A stretch of DNA of 64,000 nucleotides from Pseudo-nitzschia pungens (Eukaryota > Bacillariophyta > Bacillariophyceae > Bacillariales > Bacillariaceae): NCBI GenBank assembly GCA_037355855.1, contig CM074758.1, positions 3,135,001 to 3,199,000 on the forward strand, written 5' to 3'. A program made the translations under genes and the position numbers. Positions 43,446-53,994 of this stretch are shown piece after piece; position 1 is the stretch's first letter; every line of letters begins with the position of its first letter. A model generated the notes under the pieces. That model was not told the DNA's origin, did not search any database, and saw nothing but the letters and a program-made list of their open reading frames with translations.

Positions 43446-43539
43446 GTTATCATCGCAATGACTGGTTGGGTGGGACATTTATGGAAGGGATGTCTCTGCC
43501 ATAGAGTCATTTATAATTGGCTTTTTATTTTTTGGTCAA

Positions 43540-44130
43540 CACAACGGGGGCAACCCGGTTTAATCCGTTACAACGAACGAACACCCTGGTTATATAAAGA
43601 CATGGTACAACGACCGGTTTCCTGTACAACGACCCGTTTTAATCCGGTACCAAACCGGTACGACCCGCTACAACGACCCGTTTTGACCGACCGGTTTTGA
43701 CCCGGTACAACGACCCATTTTAATCCGGTACCAAACCGGTATAACGACCGGTTAACCCCGTTTTTAATCCAAACCGGTACGACCGTGTACAAAACCGGTA
43801 CAACGACCAGCAACGACCCGTTTTGACCGACCGGTTTAACCGGTACGACCGGCAACAACGAGCCGTCAAGTTTTGACACGGTACAACGACCCTTTTTGAC
43901 CCGGTACCAAACCGGTACGACCCGCTACAACGACCCGTTTTGTCCGACCGGTTTAACCGGTACAACCCGCTACAACGACCCGTCAACCGGTACAACCCGC
44001 ACCGACCGGTTTAACCGGTACAACCCGCTACCGATTACTACATCTAACCGGTCAACCGGTTGAAGTATCTACTACAACTAGCCGGTTGACCGTACACAAC
44101 CGGTTGACCGTACACAACCGGTTGACCGTA
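43540..44130 (+). repeat. CCGGTACAACGACCCGTTTT array
   Basis: Short units built from ACCGGTACAACGACC, CGTTTTGACCGA and ACCGGTTTAACCGG, becoming degenerate after 44040. ACCGGT palindromes are abundant. ORFs are compositional. Confidence 0.85.
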
Positions 44131-44750
44131 CGACCGAAGTGATCTGAACGACCCACTAAACGCGGTACATTCATACAACAAGTTCGACCGACCGTCCCAA
44201 GTGACCCAACAACACACAACTACCTAGCTGATTACAGTTGACTACAACTACAACTACCCCGTTGAACGACCCACTTGAAATACCCGGTGGAGTAAATCGG
44301 TCTACGACAACCATAACATGGGACGTTTGGACACGCTAACTCATCGGTCCCGATTTTTAACTACCGTAGTGGTCTTATTTTGCGAATTTTCTTTAAATCG
44401 CTATCAATAAACCACTTAAGTAATTCTTTATCATAAACACTTAAGTAATGTCATTCGAAAAAAATATTATCAAATTCAAATCACTAAAATAATAAAGCCT
44501 GGCTTGCCGGCGTTTGGTTGGATGACGAATATACGATTGTACCAGATTTGCGTTCCCAATTTTTTCCAAAGTCAATATTTTGTGTCTCATCTACCAGATA
44601 TGCGTTCTGAATTTATCATCCAAAGTGAAATTTTCTTATGATGGCATCCGATTGCATCCGAGAATAATTTTTATTTGTGACAACAACCACACACAATTCC
44701 AGTACTGATCACATTTGCCACAAAACTACATAATGAACCACTGATCAAAC
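44131..44750. other. MULE spacer with two terminal-repeat-like motifs
   Basis: A/T-rich, no gene. GTACCAGATTTGCGTTCC at 44536 and CTACCAGATATGCGTTC at 44588 resemble the GCGTTCC motifs of the MULE ends. Confidence 0.5.
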
Positions 44751-45189
44751 ATGAATGTAATTACTCAACATGATGACGAGGAAGAATTGGAAAATCAGAT
44801 CCGTCATTACGGTGCATGGGATTCGTCTCGATTTTGGAGTGGTGACGATGACGTAAGTCGGATGGGAAAAGGTTACACCTGACAAGTCGAAGACCGATGT
44901 CAGTGGAACAAAAGGAAGTAGTGATGTGAATGGCGATGGAACAATACTTGTTCGAGAACACAGAAGAAGCCGTTACAAAGTTTTGAACACAAAAGATAAG
45001 AAATCTACGAAGGTCAAACCCAAACGGGCGAAAATGGACCACGATACTTTCCGCACAATCTTAAGACTACAGGATGAAAGAATCAAGGAAAGAAAAAAAA
45101 AAACAGAGTACAAACCGAAGCTGAGAAAAAAAACATTGAAGAATGGAAAACATTTTGGAAGAGCCATAATACAACTACCAAAATCATGA
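44751..45189 (+). CDS. Small lysine-rich ORF pair, doubtful
   Basis: One frame from ATG 44751 (MNVITQHDDEEELENQIRHY) runs 46 codons to a TGA. A GTAAGT lies at 44853. A second frame, open from 44887 and with ATG at 44926, encodes a strongly basic segment (NTKDKKSTKVKPKRAKMDHD) to 45189. A short splice or a frameshift could join them; neither is convincing. It is the only plus-strand candidate in the MULE. Confidence 0.25.
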
Positions 45190-45399
45190 ATAGTGAGAAG
45201 ACGAGTGAGAAAACAAGTAAAAATAAAAAGAAGAGAAAGAAGTCGGGTGGTACCGGTATTTGAAAAGAAGTGGCGCGATACTTGTTAAATAAGTTCTATC
45301 AATTCTATCTACGTATGTGTCCTATAATTAAAAAATTCTCATAATCCCATAAGTAACATAAATAAACCTATTATATAAAACAATCCCGTTTCTACAATA

Positions 45400-46260
45400 C
45401 CTTCATCTTCCCGTCAATCCAATCCATCTACATGCCGTTCATGTTCATCTTATCCATCTCCATTCCTTTCATGTTCCCATTCATCTTCCCTTTCTGTTCC
45501 CATTCCTGTTCCGGTATCCCTTGTTATTAGTGTTATTCACGTTTCGTTGTCGCGCATGTTATCCCGTGCATGTATGCATGTTTCCGTTCATGTTATCCCC
45601 TGCATGTATGCATGTTTCCATTCATGTTCCCGTTTGTTTCCATTGCATGCCGTTCATGTTCCGTTATCCCGTCGTTATCCCGTCAATGTTACCGTTCAGC
45701 GCATTTTATCCCATGTTATTCGTGTTATTCACGTTTCGTTGTCATCCCCGTGGTGATCCCGTGCATGTATGTTCCCGTTGTTTCCATTGTTCCCGTTCAT
45801 GTTCCCGTTCCAGTTCATGTTTCAGTTCATCCTGTTCATGTTCCCGTCATGTTCCCCTTCCAGTTGTCATCGTGTTCCCGTTTATTATTCGTGTTATTCA
45901 CGTTTCGTTGTCATCCCGTGGTCATCCCGTGCATGTATGTTCCCGTTTGTTTCCATTATGTTGTTCCCGTTCATCAGTTCATGTTTCAGTTGCATGTTAT
46001 CCCTCGCGTGTTATCAACAAAAGAATTAAAAGATCCGTTAAATAAAAATTATTTGCGTTCCCGTGCATGTTATCCCATATCAACTCGTGCATCCAGCGCA
46101 TGTTATCAAAAAAAGACAATAAAAAAATACGTTAAGTGACAAATAAAATACGTTAAGTAACAATTATTCGGATTATTACGTTAGGTTTCAGACTTATCTA
46201 CGTCTTATCCCGTGCATGTTATCCCGTGCACGTTTACCGTACATGCATTTTACAGTGCAG
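45400..46260 (+). repeat. GTTCATGTTCCCGT / GTGCATGTTATCCC array
   Basis: Irregular units of 10-25 bp (CCCGTTCATGTTCCC, TTATCCCGTGCATGTATG) with a duplicated TTATTCGTGTTATTCACGTTTC block (about 45525, 45717, 45886). It is related to the ATGCACGGTAAC family elsewhere in the element. No gene. Confidence 0.82.
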
Positions 46261-46267
46261 ATTGAGA

Positions 46268-47633
46268 TCATTCAAACACAAAGCCATATTCGTCTTCCTC
46301 TGGATTGGATTGATCATTATGCTTTCCATTATCCTTATCATTGTTCTTTCCCTTTCTATCTTTCCACGATTTACCCATCGCCTTCATCGCTTTCTTCAAT
46401 TGTTTACGGAACTCCGACGGTGACATTTCTTTCACCACTTTCTGATTATTTTTATCATTAACAAACGCTAACAAAGAACGTCCCGATGTTTTGACAAAAT
46501 CTGTAAGAGTCACTCTGTGTTGTAGCAGCCAACATAGGTATAAACAGACAAAAACTCCACAGTCAACAGTATTTTTCTGCCCTGGAAGTTGACACCAAAT
46601 TGTTGCCAACTTCAATTTGGGAAAAACCCATCTAAAGTATTGTTTAATCATCTCCAGCTTTCGTTTCTCGCAAGTTGCCTCCCCCCTAAACCCTTGTAGT
46701 GAATCGAAGTATAGTATAACGGCTTGATCCTTCTGTTTTGAAATTACAGCTGCCACTGTCCAATGACCTCCTTCACAAATTGGTATAATAATCATTTTTT
46801 GGGAAAGCAGAAGTCCAGTTCTTTTCTGTTGTTCCTCCCTTTCTTTTTCTTCTTTCCCAATCCAGTCTTTTAATAGTTGGAAAAAAAATGATTCTTTCAA
46901 TTCTATCTTGTCCCCAATCCCTCTCGATTTCAATAGTTGAATCCATAGATTAACAACATCTCGATTTCAATAGTTGAATCCATAGATTAACAACATTGTC
47001 ATTTAACCAAGTGCCATTTTCAAGTGTGTTTACATCTTTTGAATATACTGTTAGTACACCAGGTTCTTCTCCTTCCGACTTAGAAATAGCAAATTGAAAT
47101 AATTGTTGAAATCTCTTCAACTCTGTCAAAATGACATCCTTTCCAAGCTGTGAATAATTGAACAAGACATTGCTGGCATCATTTCTTTCATCTCCTCCTT
47201 TTTTGGTTTTGTGGATAGCTGAACTAAACAACTTTGAATGTAAATTCAACTCATCCTCCGAATCACTATCATCACACGTATCCACATCACTATCTTCCTC
47301 TCCTTCATTCATGACAAGCCGTCTTGGTTTCTTTCTATTACATGTAGTTTCAGCTTTGGTTTTTATCCTTTCTAAAACTGTTTTCGCATCAGCAGATCGG
47401 AATCTGTTTAAATCTCCTACATCCTGCTTTGCACAAATGAGACAGTACCCATCCTTCGTTGAACACGTTTCACCCTGTTTTCCATGGTAATATAAACCAC
47501 AACCAGTGCATGATGTCGAATTGTCATCTTGCCAAATTGTGAGGTTGCCGTAGAAACATAATCTGCCACTACAACATCGACCCTCCTTGGAGCGTCTACT
47601 TATCAACTCAAAGTTTCTCTTGATCTTTTCATA
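46268..47633 (-). pseudogene. Ulp1-type (C48) cysteine protease with zinc-binding N-terminus, frame broken
   Basis: SUMO-protease-like genes are common cargo of MULEs. Frame 1 (to 46950) holds Cys pairs (CTGCGLYYHGKQGETC, CLICAKQD), an acidic stretch and the Ulp1 opening motif TLENGTWLNDNVVNLWIQLL. Frame 2 (46933-46268) holds His in GGHWTVAAV, Asp in YFDSLQG, Gln in QLPGQKN and Cys in VDCGVFVC, a complete catalytic set. The break is a 37-bp tandem duplication (46923-46959, 46960-46996), which shifts the frame. Upstream there is no in-frame ATG before residue 98 (only TTG at 47606), and the same frame continues, through one TAG, from the MULE transposase ORF. Confidence 0.8.
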
Positions 47634-50600
47634 CTACAAAAAGATGTTCTTACTCTGTTGTGACCTTCCTTTTTTCCTCAGCTTTGGTAATCTTAAAATT
47701 TCATGCAAGATTTCTTTAGGATCTTGATTAAGAGTTGTGTTGCCTCTTTGCTTACGCTTCATTGCTCGTGTTTCGATTGTCTGATAATATGGTGATGTGA
47801 ATACATCTCTTACCTTCTTAACCAACTGAATTCTACTGTCTTTTCTGGCAAACCTTACATCCAAGACGAGAAGCCACACTTTCATCTCTATTACTGAAAT
47901 ACACCCATAGTTAAAGCATTTAAGCCTCTCTGATAGTGGATGACAATCCATATTGCACTTTCTCTGGATTATATTTGATTCCGTTAGTTTTCCGTCACCA
48001 CATAGGCTGATTGACTTGTCCCGTGTCATCTTAGCCAACTTGGTGGCACCAATCATCAACATCAAAGACCTGGGACTGTAAAAGTATCGGCATAGAATGG
48101 ATGACACCAGGGAAATATTTAGCCATTTGTTGTATGTACCAACATTTTGTTGTGTGTGATATTGATCAGTTGAAACCGTTGATTGTTTAAATATAACATA
48201 CATTGATGAAAGTCCAGAGTCAACTTGATTGTCAAAGAACATTTTATTCAACCCAAGCTCCCACCTTTGTGTGACATCATCTTCAGCATTAAAACATTCT
48301 TCCAAAATCTGTTCTGAGACATGCAGTAAAGCATCCTTGTGTTCCGGCACCATGCTGTTGAGAAGGTGAATGTACGCTGTATGATCCAAAATGGAAATAG
48401 CCAGTACACCCCAATAGTAGAATACTGTCTTGAGTTTACTGTCATTGCTTATGATAAAGATAGGCAATAAAACTTTGTCTGGCACAAACAGTTTCTCTGT
48501 AAGAGAATGACTCAAATAGTATGGCCGTCTGTCGCAAATAGTGTTCCGTACATTTGGTTCCAAAGCATTGATTGATTCGTGTATAAAATACTTGGGTCTC
48601 TGCCGATACTTAGGCATTGGGTGATGATTAAGTAATTGCGAATAGAAATCAAAAACATTCGGAGTGATGCTACCAGGAACATTCCTCGTTATTCTCCGTA
48701 CGTCCCCAGGAGTGACATTGTAAGGGATTCGATTGCCCCGAAAGCTCATGTAGAATGAATTCTTGATTTTTTCGTACAATAATGGTGGCTCCAACTCATT
48801 TATCTGTGTCATGAGTTCATGCAAGAGCTCCTTAGTTTCTGATTCGGAAATTGACTCTGATGTTGACTCTTGTATTTGTTCGTTGCAAAACTGGGAACAA
48901 AGATTACCCAAATCATCCGACTGTTGAGAACAAGTGAATGGGTTCAGACCCGACACATTTGTTTCCTGTGTCAAGCCGCACACTGCTACTGGGTTATCTT
49001 CTTTTAGATCTGTGTTGAAGAGCTCCACGAACTCTTCATCATGGTTGACTGCGTCATTCCGGTTCCCTTCTACGTTCCGGTTCTGTTCCACTCCTGCCAT
49101 CCCGTTCCCATCCACGTCCACGTCGCCCCTATGTTCCACTTCTACCTTCCGGCTGCCTTCACTGTCCTTGTTCCCGTTACGTTCTAGGTTCGCATTCCGG
49201 TTCCCTTCGTCATTCCAGTTCCCTTCTACTTTCCGGTTCTGTTCCACTCCTGCCATCCCGTTCCCATCCACGTCCACGTCGCCCTTATGTTCCACTTCTA
49301 CCTTCCAGCTGCCTTCAGTGTCCTTGTTCCCGTTACGTTCTAGGTTCGCATTCCGGTTCCCTTCGTCATTCCAGTTCCCTTCTACGTTCCGGTTCTGTTC
49401 CACTCCTGCCATCCCGTTCCCATCCAGCACGTCCACGTCGCCCTTCTGTTCCACTTCTACTTTCCCATTGCCTTCAGTGTCCATGTTCCCGTTACCTTCT
49501 AAGTTCGCATTCCCGATCCCTTCCTTGTTTTGGTTTGCTTCTGCGTTCTGTTTCACTCCTGTCATCCCATTCCCATCCGTGTCCCCGTTCTGTTCAACTT
49601 CTTCTACCTTTCCCTCACCTCCCGTTTGCCTTTTCTGTTCAAGTTCTGCCTTCCCATTGCCTGCCAATTCTACCTTCCCTTGAACATCTGATTTCACGAT
49701 CCCTGTCACTTTTGTTTCGAATATTTGCATTAAATCTTCTTCTTCTTCTTCTTTTATAAAATCACTCATAACCTGTTCTGGTATTTTGTCTGGAATAGGA
49801 CAACCGCTACCAAGACTTTCCGAGTTATTTAAATCGGATTCGTCTATAACAGAAAAAGAAAGATCGAGCTCTTGAAGAACGTGTCCGGCTATCTCACCAA
49901 AAAATCTGCAACCAAACTCTGTTAATGCGTAAACTTGTTCGTTGTTTGGTCGAGTAGACAAAACGGATCCATCAGAAAAGTATGATTGTTGTTCTGTTGT
50001 TAATGGTTCTGGAGTTCCTCCCCAAACTTTTTTAACAGAAAAAGCAGCCAGAAAGGGATCTTCCTCACATGAAGAAAGAGGCAAAATTCTATGCTGTTTT
50101 TTCGAGAAGGGGAACGCCTCATGCCGAAACTGGTTCTCTGGTTGAGACCCATAACTGCCAACTTGATAAACTTTGTATTCGCCCGGAACAATTGTGGATA
50201 GATCCTCTACTTTCATACCAAAAGGGTCCCTACCTTGATTAACCGATGTTGACTCACTCTTCTTCGTCAATGCATTCATCTGATCTACACCTTCTTGACA
50301 GAAAAGGCCATTGGGCTGTGTAAAGCGTTTTGTAATATCATCTGCTTTCTTCTGGTTTCTTTTAGAAAGTGGCTTGTTGATTGTAGATAACGGAGAGTCA
50401 ACACCACCTTCTCTTTTCGATTTTTTCCTAAGCGGGCTTGACAAATACATCGAGAATTCGCCATTGGACCTAATCCGCCTCTTAGGTCCCCGAGTTTTCT
50501 TGTATAGGGGAGGACACGACATTTGTTTAGGGCACACAAGATTCGACATAGATTGCTCGTTCGGTGTCCGGAGGAAAAGACTATTGGTGTGCAAGGCGAA

Positions 50601-52853
50601 GTAATCTTTAACCTTTCCTTCGCATTGTTCGAATAGACTTTGACTACAAAGACGGACGCATGATGCGCGGTAAACCAAGATTTCCATCAAACCTTTCGAT
50701 AGAATAGACCGAAGAAAGGGCCAACGTGAATGCAACTTTGCTTTTTCGAATCCTTTCGTGAAACATGCACATGGGCATTTTCTCATTTGAGTAAATTCGA
50801 CATGACGAGTGCAGACGATACGGAACTTGTATTTTTCCCTAGCTGCTATTGGGTCTGCTGATGCACGTTCTTGATTCATTTCCCTTTCTTCATCCTCGAC
50901 CTGATGGAACTTCCACAATATGATAAGATTATGGTAACCACCGTGCCTGTTAGCTCCACTAGTGAAGACGCAATTTAGCCCGACGTATCCTTCTTTTTCG
51001 TCTAATTCAGATGTGTCCACCAACGTGTAATCAGTGGCTTCAAACTCGGCAGAGTTCATTGTTTTGATCATTTGGCCAACCGACGTTAGAGAATTACTAT
51101 AGTCATCGGAAGGATCTCCGTCCAATTTTGTTTTCATTGATGCAATTGCCGCATTATAGAAACGCAAAAAAGCAATGTTTGTGTAATACGGTCGTCTATC
51201 ACGAATGTTGGTAGTCAACATCTTGCTCGCAACAGTTTCGGCAAGGTTGGTCCGCTTGAAGCCCATACGGGCACCTTTCTCGCCATGTTCACATGTTGCT
51301 TTTTTCTCATAATCAAATTCTGCAGCGTGTGCCTGGCATAGAGATTTTCTTTGCTCAAGACTATCTTGCGAAACACTTTCGGGGGAAACAGAATAATCCG
51401 ATAACAGATATTTTAGGTACATAAACTGTCCCACGGCTCCCCTGACATTTTCAAGGAAATCGTCCTCCAGGAATTGATCGGAATTCCCTACAACAGTCCA
51501 TAATTTTGGGTCGTATTTCAGAACGTACAACATGGCATCGACACAATCGTGCATAAGGAGGACCTTTTGGGGATTGTGAATGTCAACGTTTTTGTTGTTG
51601 TGCAAACGCACAAGGTCAGAGAACAACCCCACAATTTCTTGAAAAAATGATTGAGTACTCAAAGAATTCGATGCGGCTGATATTCTTTTCCGGAGAGCAC
51701 GGTCACATTTGTAGGCGAGATCGTTATTGTCGGGTTTGGACATACGAAGGGGGGGAAAGACTCTATCAAAGCCGACCCTGATGGACCTTATGAGATGCTG
51801 GATACACAAAGCTACAAGGAAGGACAACCCATACCTTTGAAACAAAACATTAAATGTGGAGACAAGTGGGCCTTGATCAGTTAGAAAAGGATGCCTGTCA
51901 ACTCGTAGGTTCCCTTTCAGACACATCTGGATAATCCAACCAAGGTGTTCCGTCTTTTCACTTGGAATAATAGCCCATGCCAGTGGTACCGTATCACCGT
52001 AAGAGGTTTTAGTAACAAGAACAAAACAAACACCGTCGTATGTGGGATCCTTATAATGGAAACAATCACCGACAAAAACAGGAGTTGTCAATGTGCCGAA
52101 AAACTTGGATGATGAAATAGGGGTTGCGACGAAACATCTGTAAAAACGATCTTGTTCATCAGTCTGTAGAACAACGGTTGCTTCAGGATTTTCCTTGGCA
52201 AGACTCTGTAACCATAATGCCATTGAGGAATAATCCGACTTGGCATTTTCAAGTATGTAATCGTAAATTGCCTTCTTGGTCATGGTAACATATTTCGTTA
52301 TGGTTCCTGCCTTGCTTGATGTACCCTTCAACTGGAACTTACAGGCAGAAAATAGATGATCCGTTACAGACCTTTCGGAAAGAAAGGAAGAATACAAATG
52401 GTCGTGATGGTTATGAAGCCGCTGTTCGATGTATAATTGATATGGAGGGAAATGAACCAATACGTGCTTGCTACTAGTAACCAATGCAGGCGCAGCCTCC
52501 TCCAGATATGACTGGAATTGATCAATGTCGTTTCGAGGAGAAAGAACCCATGTACCTGACTTTTGATCGAAGTCAACATACACCTTAATCTTTACATTGG
52601 AAGTGCATATGTAGGTGCGACTTGAATAACGACACCCATAATTGGTTCCACAGAAAGTTTTGACGGTAAAGCCCCATCTATTAAAACAGTATGAACTGAG
52701 TTGATGTACAAGATCACTCCCTGGGTTGTAGGTGGATGTAAACGCAGGAGGAAATGATCGATATTCCTTTAGGGTAGCAGGATGCCAAAAAAGAACTTGG
52801 AGTTTTTTGTTCTTCCTTCTTTGCGTAGAATTACCATCACTACTGCCCGTCAT
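47634..52853 (-). CDS. MULE transposase with C-terminal inactive-looking Ulp1 domain, 1739 aa
   Basis: The first ATG is at 52853 (MTGSSDGN); the frame is open 12 codons further upstream. The transposase core at residues ~255-360 has the MULE pattern: Asp in VGDCFHYKDPTYDG, Asp in FLTDQGP, then CIQHL. Residues ~1100-1270 are three or more N/G/E-rich repeats of about 56 residues (GDVDVDGNGMAGVEQNRNVE). The region ~1380-1580 resembles an Ulp1 fold, with SITPNVFDFYSQLL, VPDKVLLPIFII and YYWGVLAISILDH. There the catalytic HW is YW, the Asp position is Asn (LLNSM) and the DCG motif is absent (GTYNKWLN). Usual MULE transposases are 600-900 aa, so this is a long fusion. It ends at TAG 47634-47636, next to the Ulp1 ORF in the same frame. 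Confidence 0.78.
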   Translation of the reverse strand: MTGSSDGNSTQRRKNKKLQVLFWHPATLKEYRSFPPAFTSTYNPGSDLVHQLSSYCFNRWGFTVKTFCGTNYGCRYSSRTYICTSNVKIKVYVDFDQKSGTWVLSPRNDIDQFQSYLEEAAPALVTSSKHVLVHFPPYQLYIEQRLHNHHDHLYSSFLSERSVTDHLFSACKFQLKGTSSKAGTITKYVTMTKKAIYDYILENAKSDYSSMALWLQSLAKENPEATVVLQTDEQDRFYRCFVATPISSSKFFGTLTTPVFVGDCFHYKDPTYDGVCFVLVTKTSYGDTVPLAWAIIPSEKTEHLGWIIQMCLKGNLRVDRHPFLTDQGPLVSTFNVLFQRYGLSFLVALCIQHLIRSIRVGFDRVFPPLRMSKPDNNDLAYKCDRALRKRISAASNSLSTQSFFQEIVGLFSDLVRLHNNKNVDIHNPQKVLLMHDCVDAMLYVLKYDPKLWTVVGNSDQFLEDDFLENVRGAVGQFMYLKYLLSDYSVSPESVSQDSLEQRKSLCQAHAAEFDYEKKATCEHGEKGARMGFKRTNLAETVASKMLTTNIRDRRPYYTNIAFLRFYNAAIASMKTKLDGDPSDDYSNSLTSVGQMIKTMNSAEFEATDYTLVDTSELDEKEGYVGLNCVFTSGANRHGGYHNLIILWKFHQVEDEEREMNQERASADPIAAREKYKFRIVCTRHVEFTQMRKCPCACFTKGFEKAKLHSRWPFLRSILSKGLMEILVYRASCVRLCSQSLFEQCEGKVKDYFALHTNSLFLRTPNEQSMSNLVCPKQMSCPPLYKKTRGPKRRIRSNGEFSMYLSSPLRKKSKREGGVDSPLSTINKPLSKRNQKKADDITKRFTQPNGLFCQEGVDQMNALTKKSESTSVNQGRDPFGMKVEDLSTIVPGEYKVYQVGSYGSQPENQFRHEAFPFSKKQHRILPLSSCEEDPFLAAFSVKKVWGGTPEPLTTEQQSYFSDGSVLSTRPNNEQVYALTEFGCRFFGEIAGHVLQELDLSFSVIDESDLNNSESLGSGCPIPDKIPEQVMSDFIKEEEEEDLMQIFETKVTGIVKSDVQGKVELAGNGKAELEQKRQTGGEGKVEEVEQNGDTDGNGMTGVKQNAEANQNKEGIGNANLEGNGNMDTEGNGKVEVEQKGDVDVLDGNGMAGVEQNRNVEGNWNDEGNRNANLERNGNKDTEGSWKVEVEHKGDVDVDGNGMAGVEQNRKVEGNWNDEGNRNANLERNGNKDSEGSRKVEVEHRGDVDVDGNGMAGVEQNRNVEGNRNDAVNHDEEFVELFNTDLKEDNPVAVCGLTQETNVSGLNPFTCSQQSDDLGNLCSQFCNEQIQESTSESISESETKELLHELMTQINELEPPLLYEKIKNSFYMSFRGNRIPYNVTPGDVRRITRNVPGSITPNVFDFYSQLLNHHPMPKYRQRPKYFIHESINALEPNVRNTICDRRPYYLSHSLTEKLFVPDKVLLPIFIISNDSKLKTVFYYWGVLAISILDHTAYIHLLNSMVPEHKDALLHVSEQILEECFNAEDDVTQRWELGLNKMFFDNQVDSGLSSMYVIFKQSTVSTDQYHTQQNVGTYNKWLNISLVSSILCRYFYSPRSLMLMIGATKLAKMTRDKSISLCGDGKLTESNIIQRKCNMDCHPLSERLKCFNYGCISVIEMKVWLLVLDVRFARKDSRIQLVKKVRDVFTSPYYQTIETRAMKRKQRGNTTLNQDPKEILHEILRLPKLRKKGRSQQSKNIFL

Positions 52854-53329
52854 AGTGTCAAAGATGATGGGAAAGGGGAAAGAGGACAAAATGGGTTGAA
52901 AGATACGGATAGTTCAGAGATTTCGTGATGATGTTGTTGCACACTAAAGTGAGACGGTGCCTGGGAGAAGAAAACAAGGGAGAGAGTGGGCTAACAGGTT
53001 ACGTAAGAGGTTACGTAAGGGAAAGGAAAGGAAGGAAAGCAATGAATGAAAAAACACGTAATGGTGGGGTGATGGGAAAAAACGGGAGATTTGGAAGAGT
53101 GATAGGGAAATCCGATGCTGGGGAAAAAAAATTGATGCCGGGGGGGTCCATAAAGAATGAAAAAACACGTAGTGGTGGGGTGATGGGAAAAAACGGGAGA
53201 TTTGGAGGAGTGATGGGGAAATCAGATGCTGGGAAAAAAAATTCATGCCGGGGGGTCCATAAACAAACTTGTGGATGATTAAATTACTACATTACTGTAT
53301 ATGTGGATAGAGCGGGAAGTATCATCTGT
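52854..53329. other. MULE 5' spacer with a ~112-bp tandem duplication
   Basis: The presumed leader/promoter side of the transposase gene. GAATGAAAAAACACGTA then GTGGGGTGATGGGAAAAAAC and GAAATCNGATGCTGGG occur at about 53043-53145 and 53156-53250. TTACGTAAGAGGTTACGTAAG is at 52999. No gene. Confidence 0.65.
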
Positions 53330-53463
53330 TTTCATTACCAGATTTGCGTACCGGATTTCTCCCCATTTTCGTTTTTTACCCTATTAGCGTACCGTCCGAA
53401 AGATTTCGACCCGAAATACCCTATCTGCGTTCCCTTCGACTTCGTTTGTCGTATTTGCGTTCC
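53330..53463 (-). repeat. Right terminal inverted repeat of the MULE
   Basis: Contains four spaced copies of a ~12-bp motif, GATTTGCGTACC (53341), TATTAGCGTACC (53382), TATCTGCGTTCC (53422) and TATTTGCGTTCC (53452), 30-41 bp apart. The last forms the element end. A middle copy of the whole repeat is at 36741-36887. Confidence 0.87.
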
Positions 53464-53994
53464 AGGCTCCTTTTTCCATCTGGTTTAAGGTTACCGTGGT
53501 CTTCCAGTTTTGAAACAAAAAGGTTTACCATAAACCATAAACCTTACCGATACTTTGCGGTGAAACCCCAAGTTACTTATTACTGTAAGATTTACTTCCT
53601 ACTTCTACGTATTCATGTCCAAGCGAAACATTTCTGATGAATTCATAGAGTGAAACACCACCAACTGTTCTAGAAGCATCTCATTCATTCTCTGATACCG
53701 AGTATTCTGGCTATGGACAGATTCCATTGTCATACGTTGAATTTTCGAGTAAGAGAGTGGGTGATACGGACACCTCAAATCTGCAATTGCAATCGCTTAG
53801 GGAAAGTGAAATATAAATAATCTCACACACATAAACGTCCGTTTTACAATATCAATTACTGCACTCTATTGCTATTTGCAATTGAATTCGTTCAAATAAA
53901 TCTGACATTCCCTAGGCGTGTAACTTGTGCATATTAAGAACAGATGCCTAAATTGCGGATTCGATTAGAGCCAGGTATTTTTCCAGTGAAAATC
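53464..53994. other. Host DNA between the MULE and the sterol reductase gene
   Basis: Begins with the AGGCT target duplication. A/T-rich; contains a TTTACCATAAACCATAAACC stretch near 53524. No gene seen; it is the 3' flank of the next gene. Confidence 0.5.

Larger units (their letters stand above)
35798..53463 (-). mobile_element. Mutator-like (MULE) DNA transposon with Ulp1 genes, about 17.7 kb (contains an assembly gap)
   Basis: Both ends carry an inverted repeat of about 130 bp starting GGAACGCAAATAC (35798 and, inverted, 53463). AGGCT is duplicated directly outside (35793-35797, 53464-53468). Inside, on the minus strand, are a MULE transposase, an Ulp1 protease gene and other damaged ORFs. 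MULEs usually make 8-11-bp duplications, so a 5-bp one is odd; chance or an unusual subgroup are both possible. Its length and minisatellite load are also unusual. Confidence 0.72.

Noticed and set aside
48934..49683. Plus-strand 249-codon ORF
   Set aside because: Antisense shadow of the N/G/E repeats of the MULE protein.
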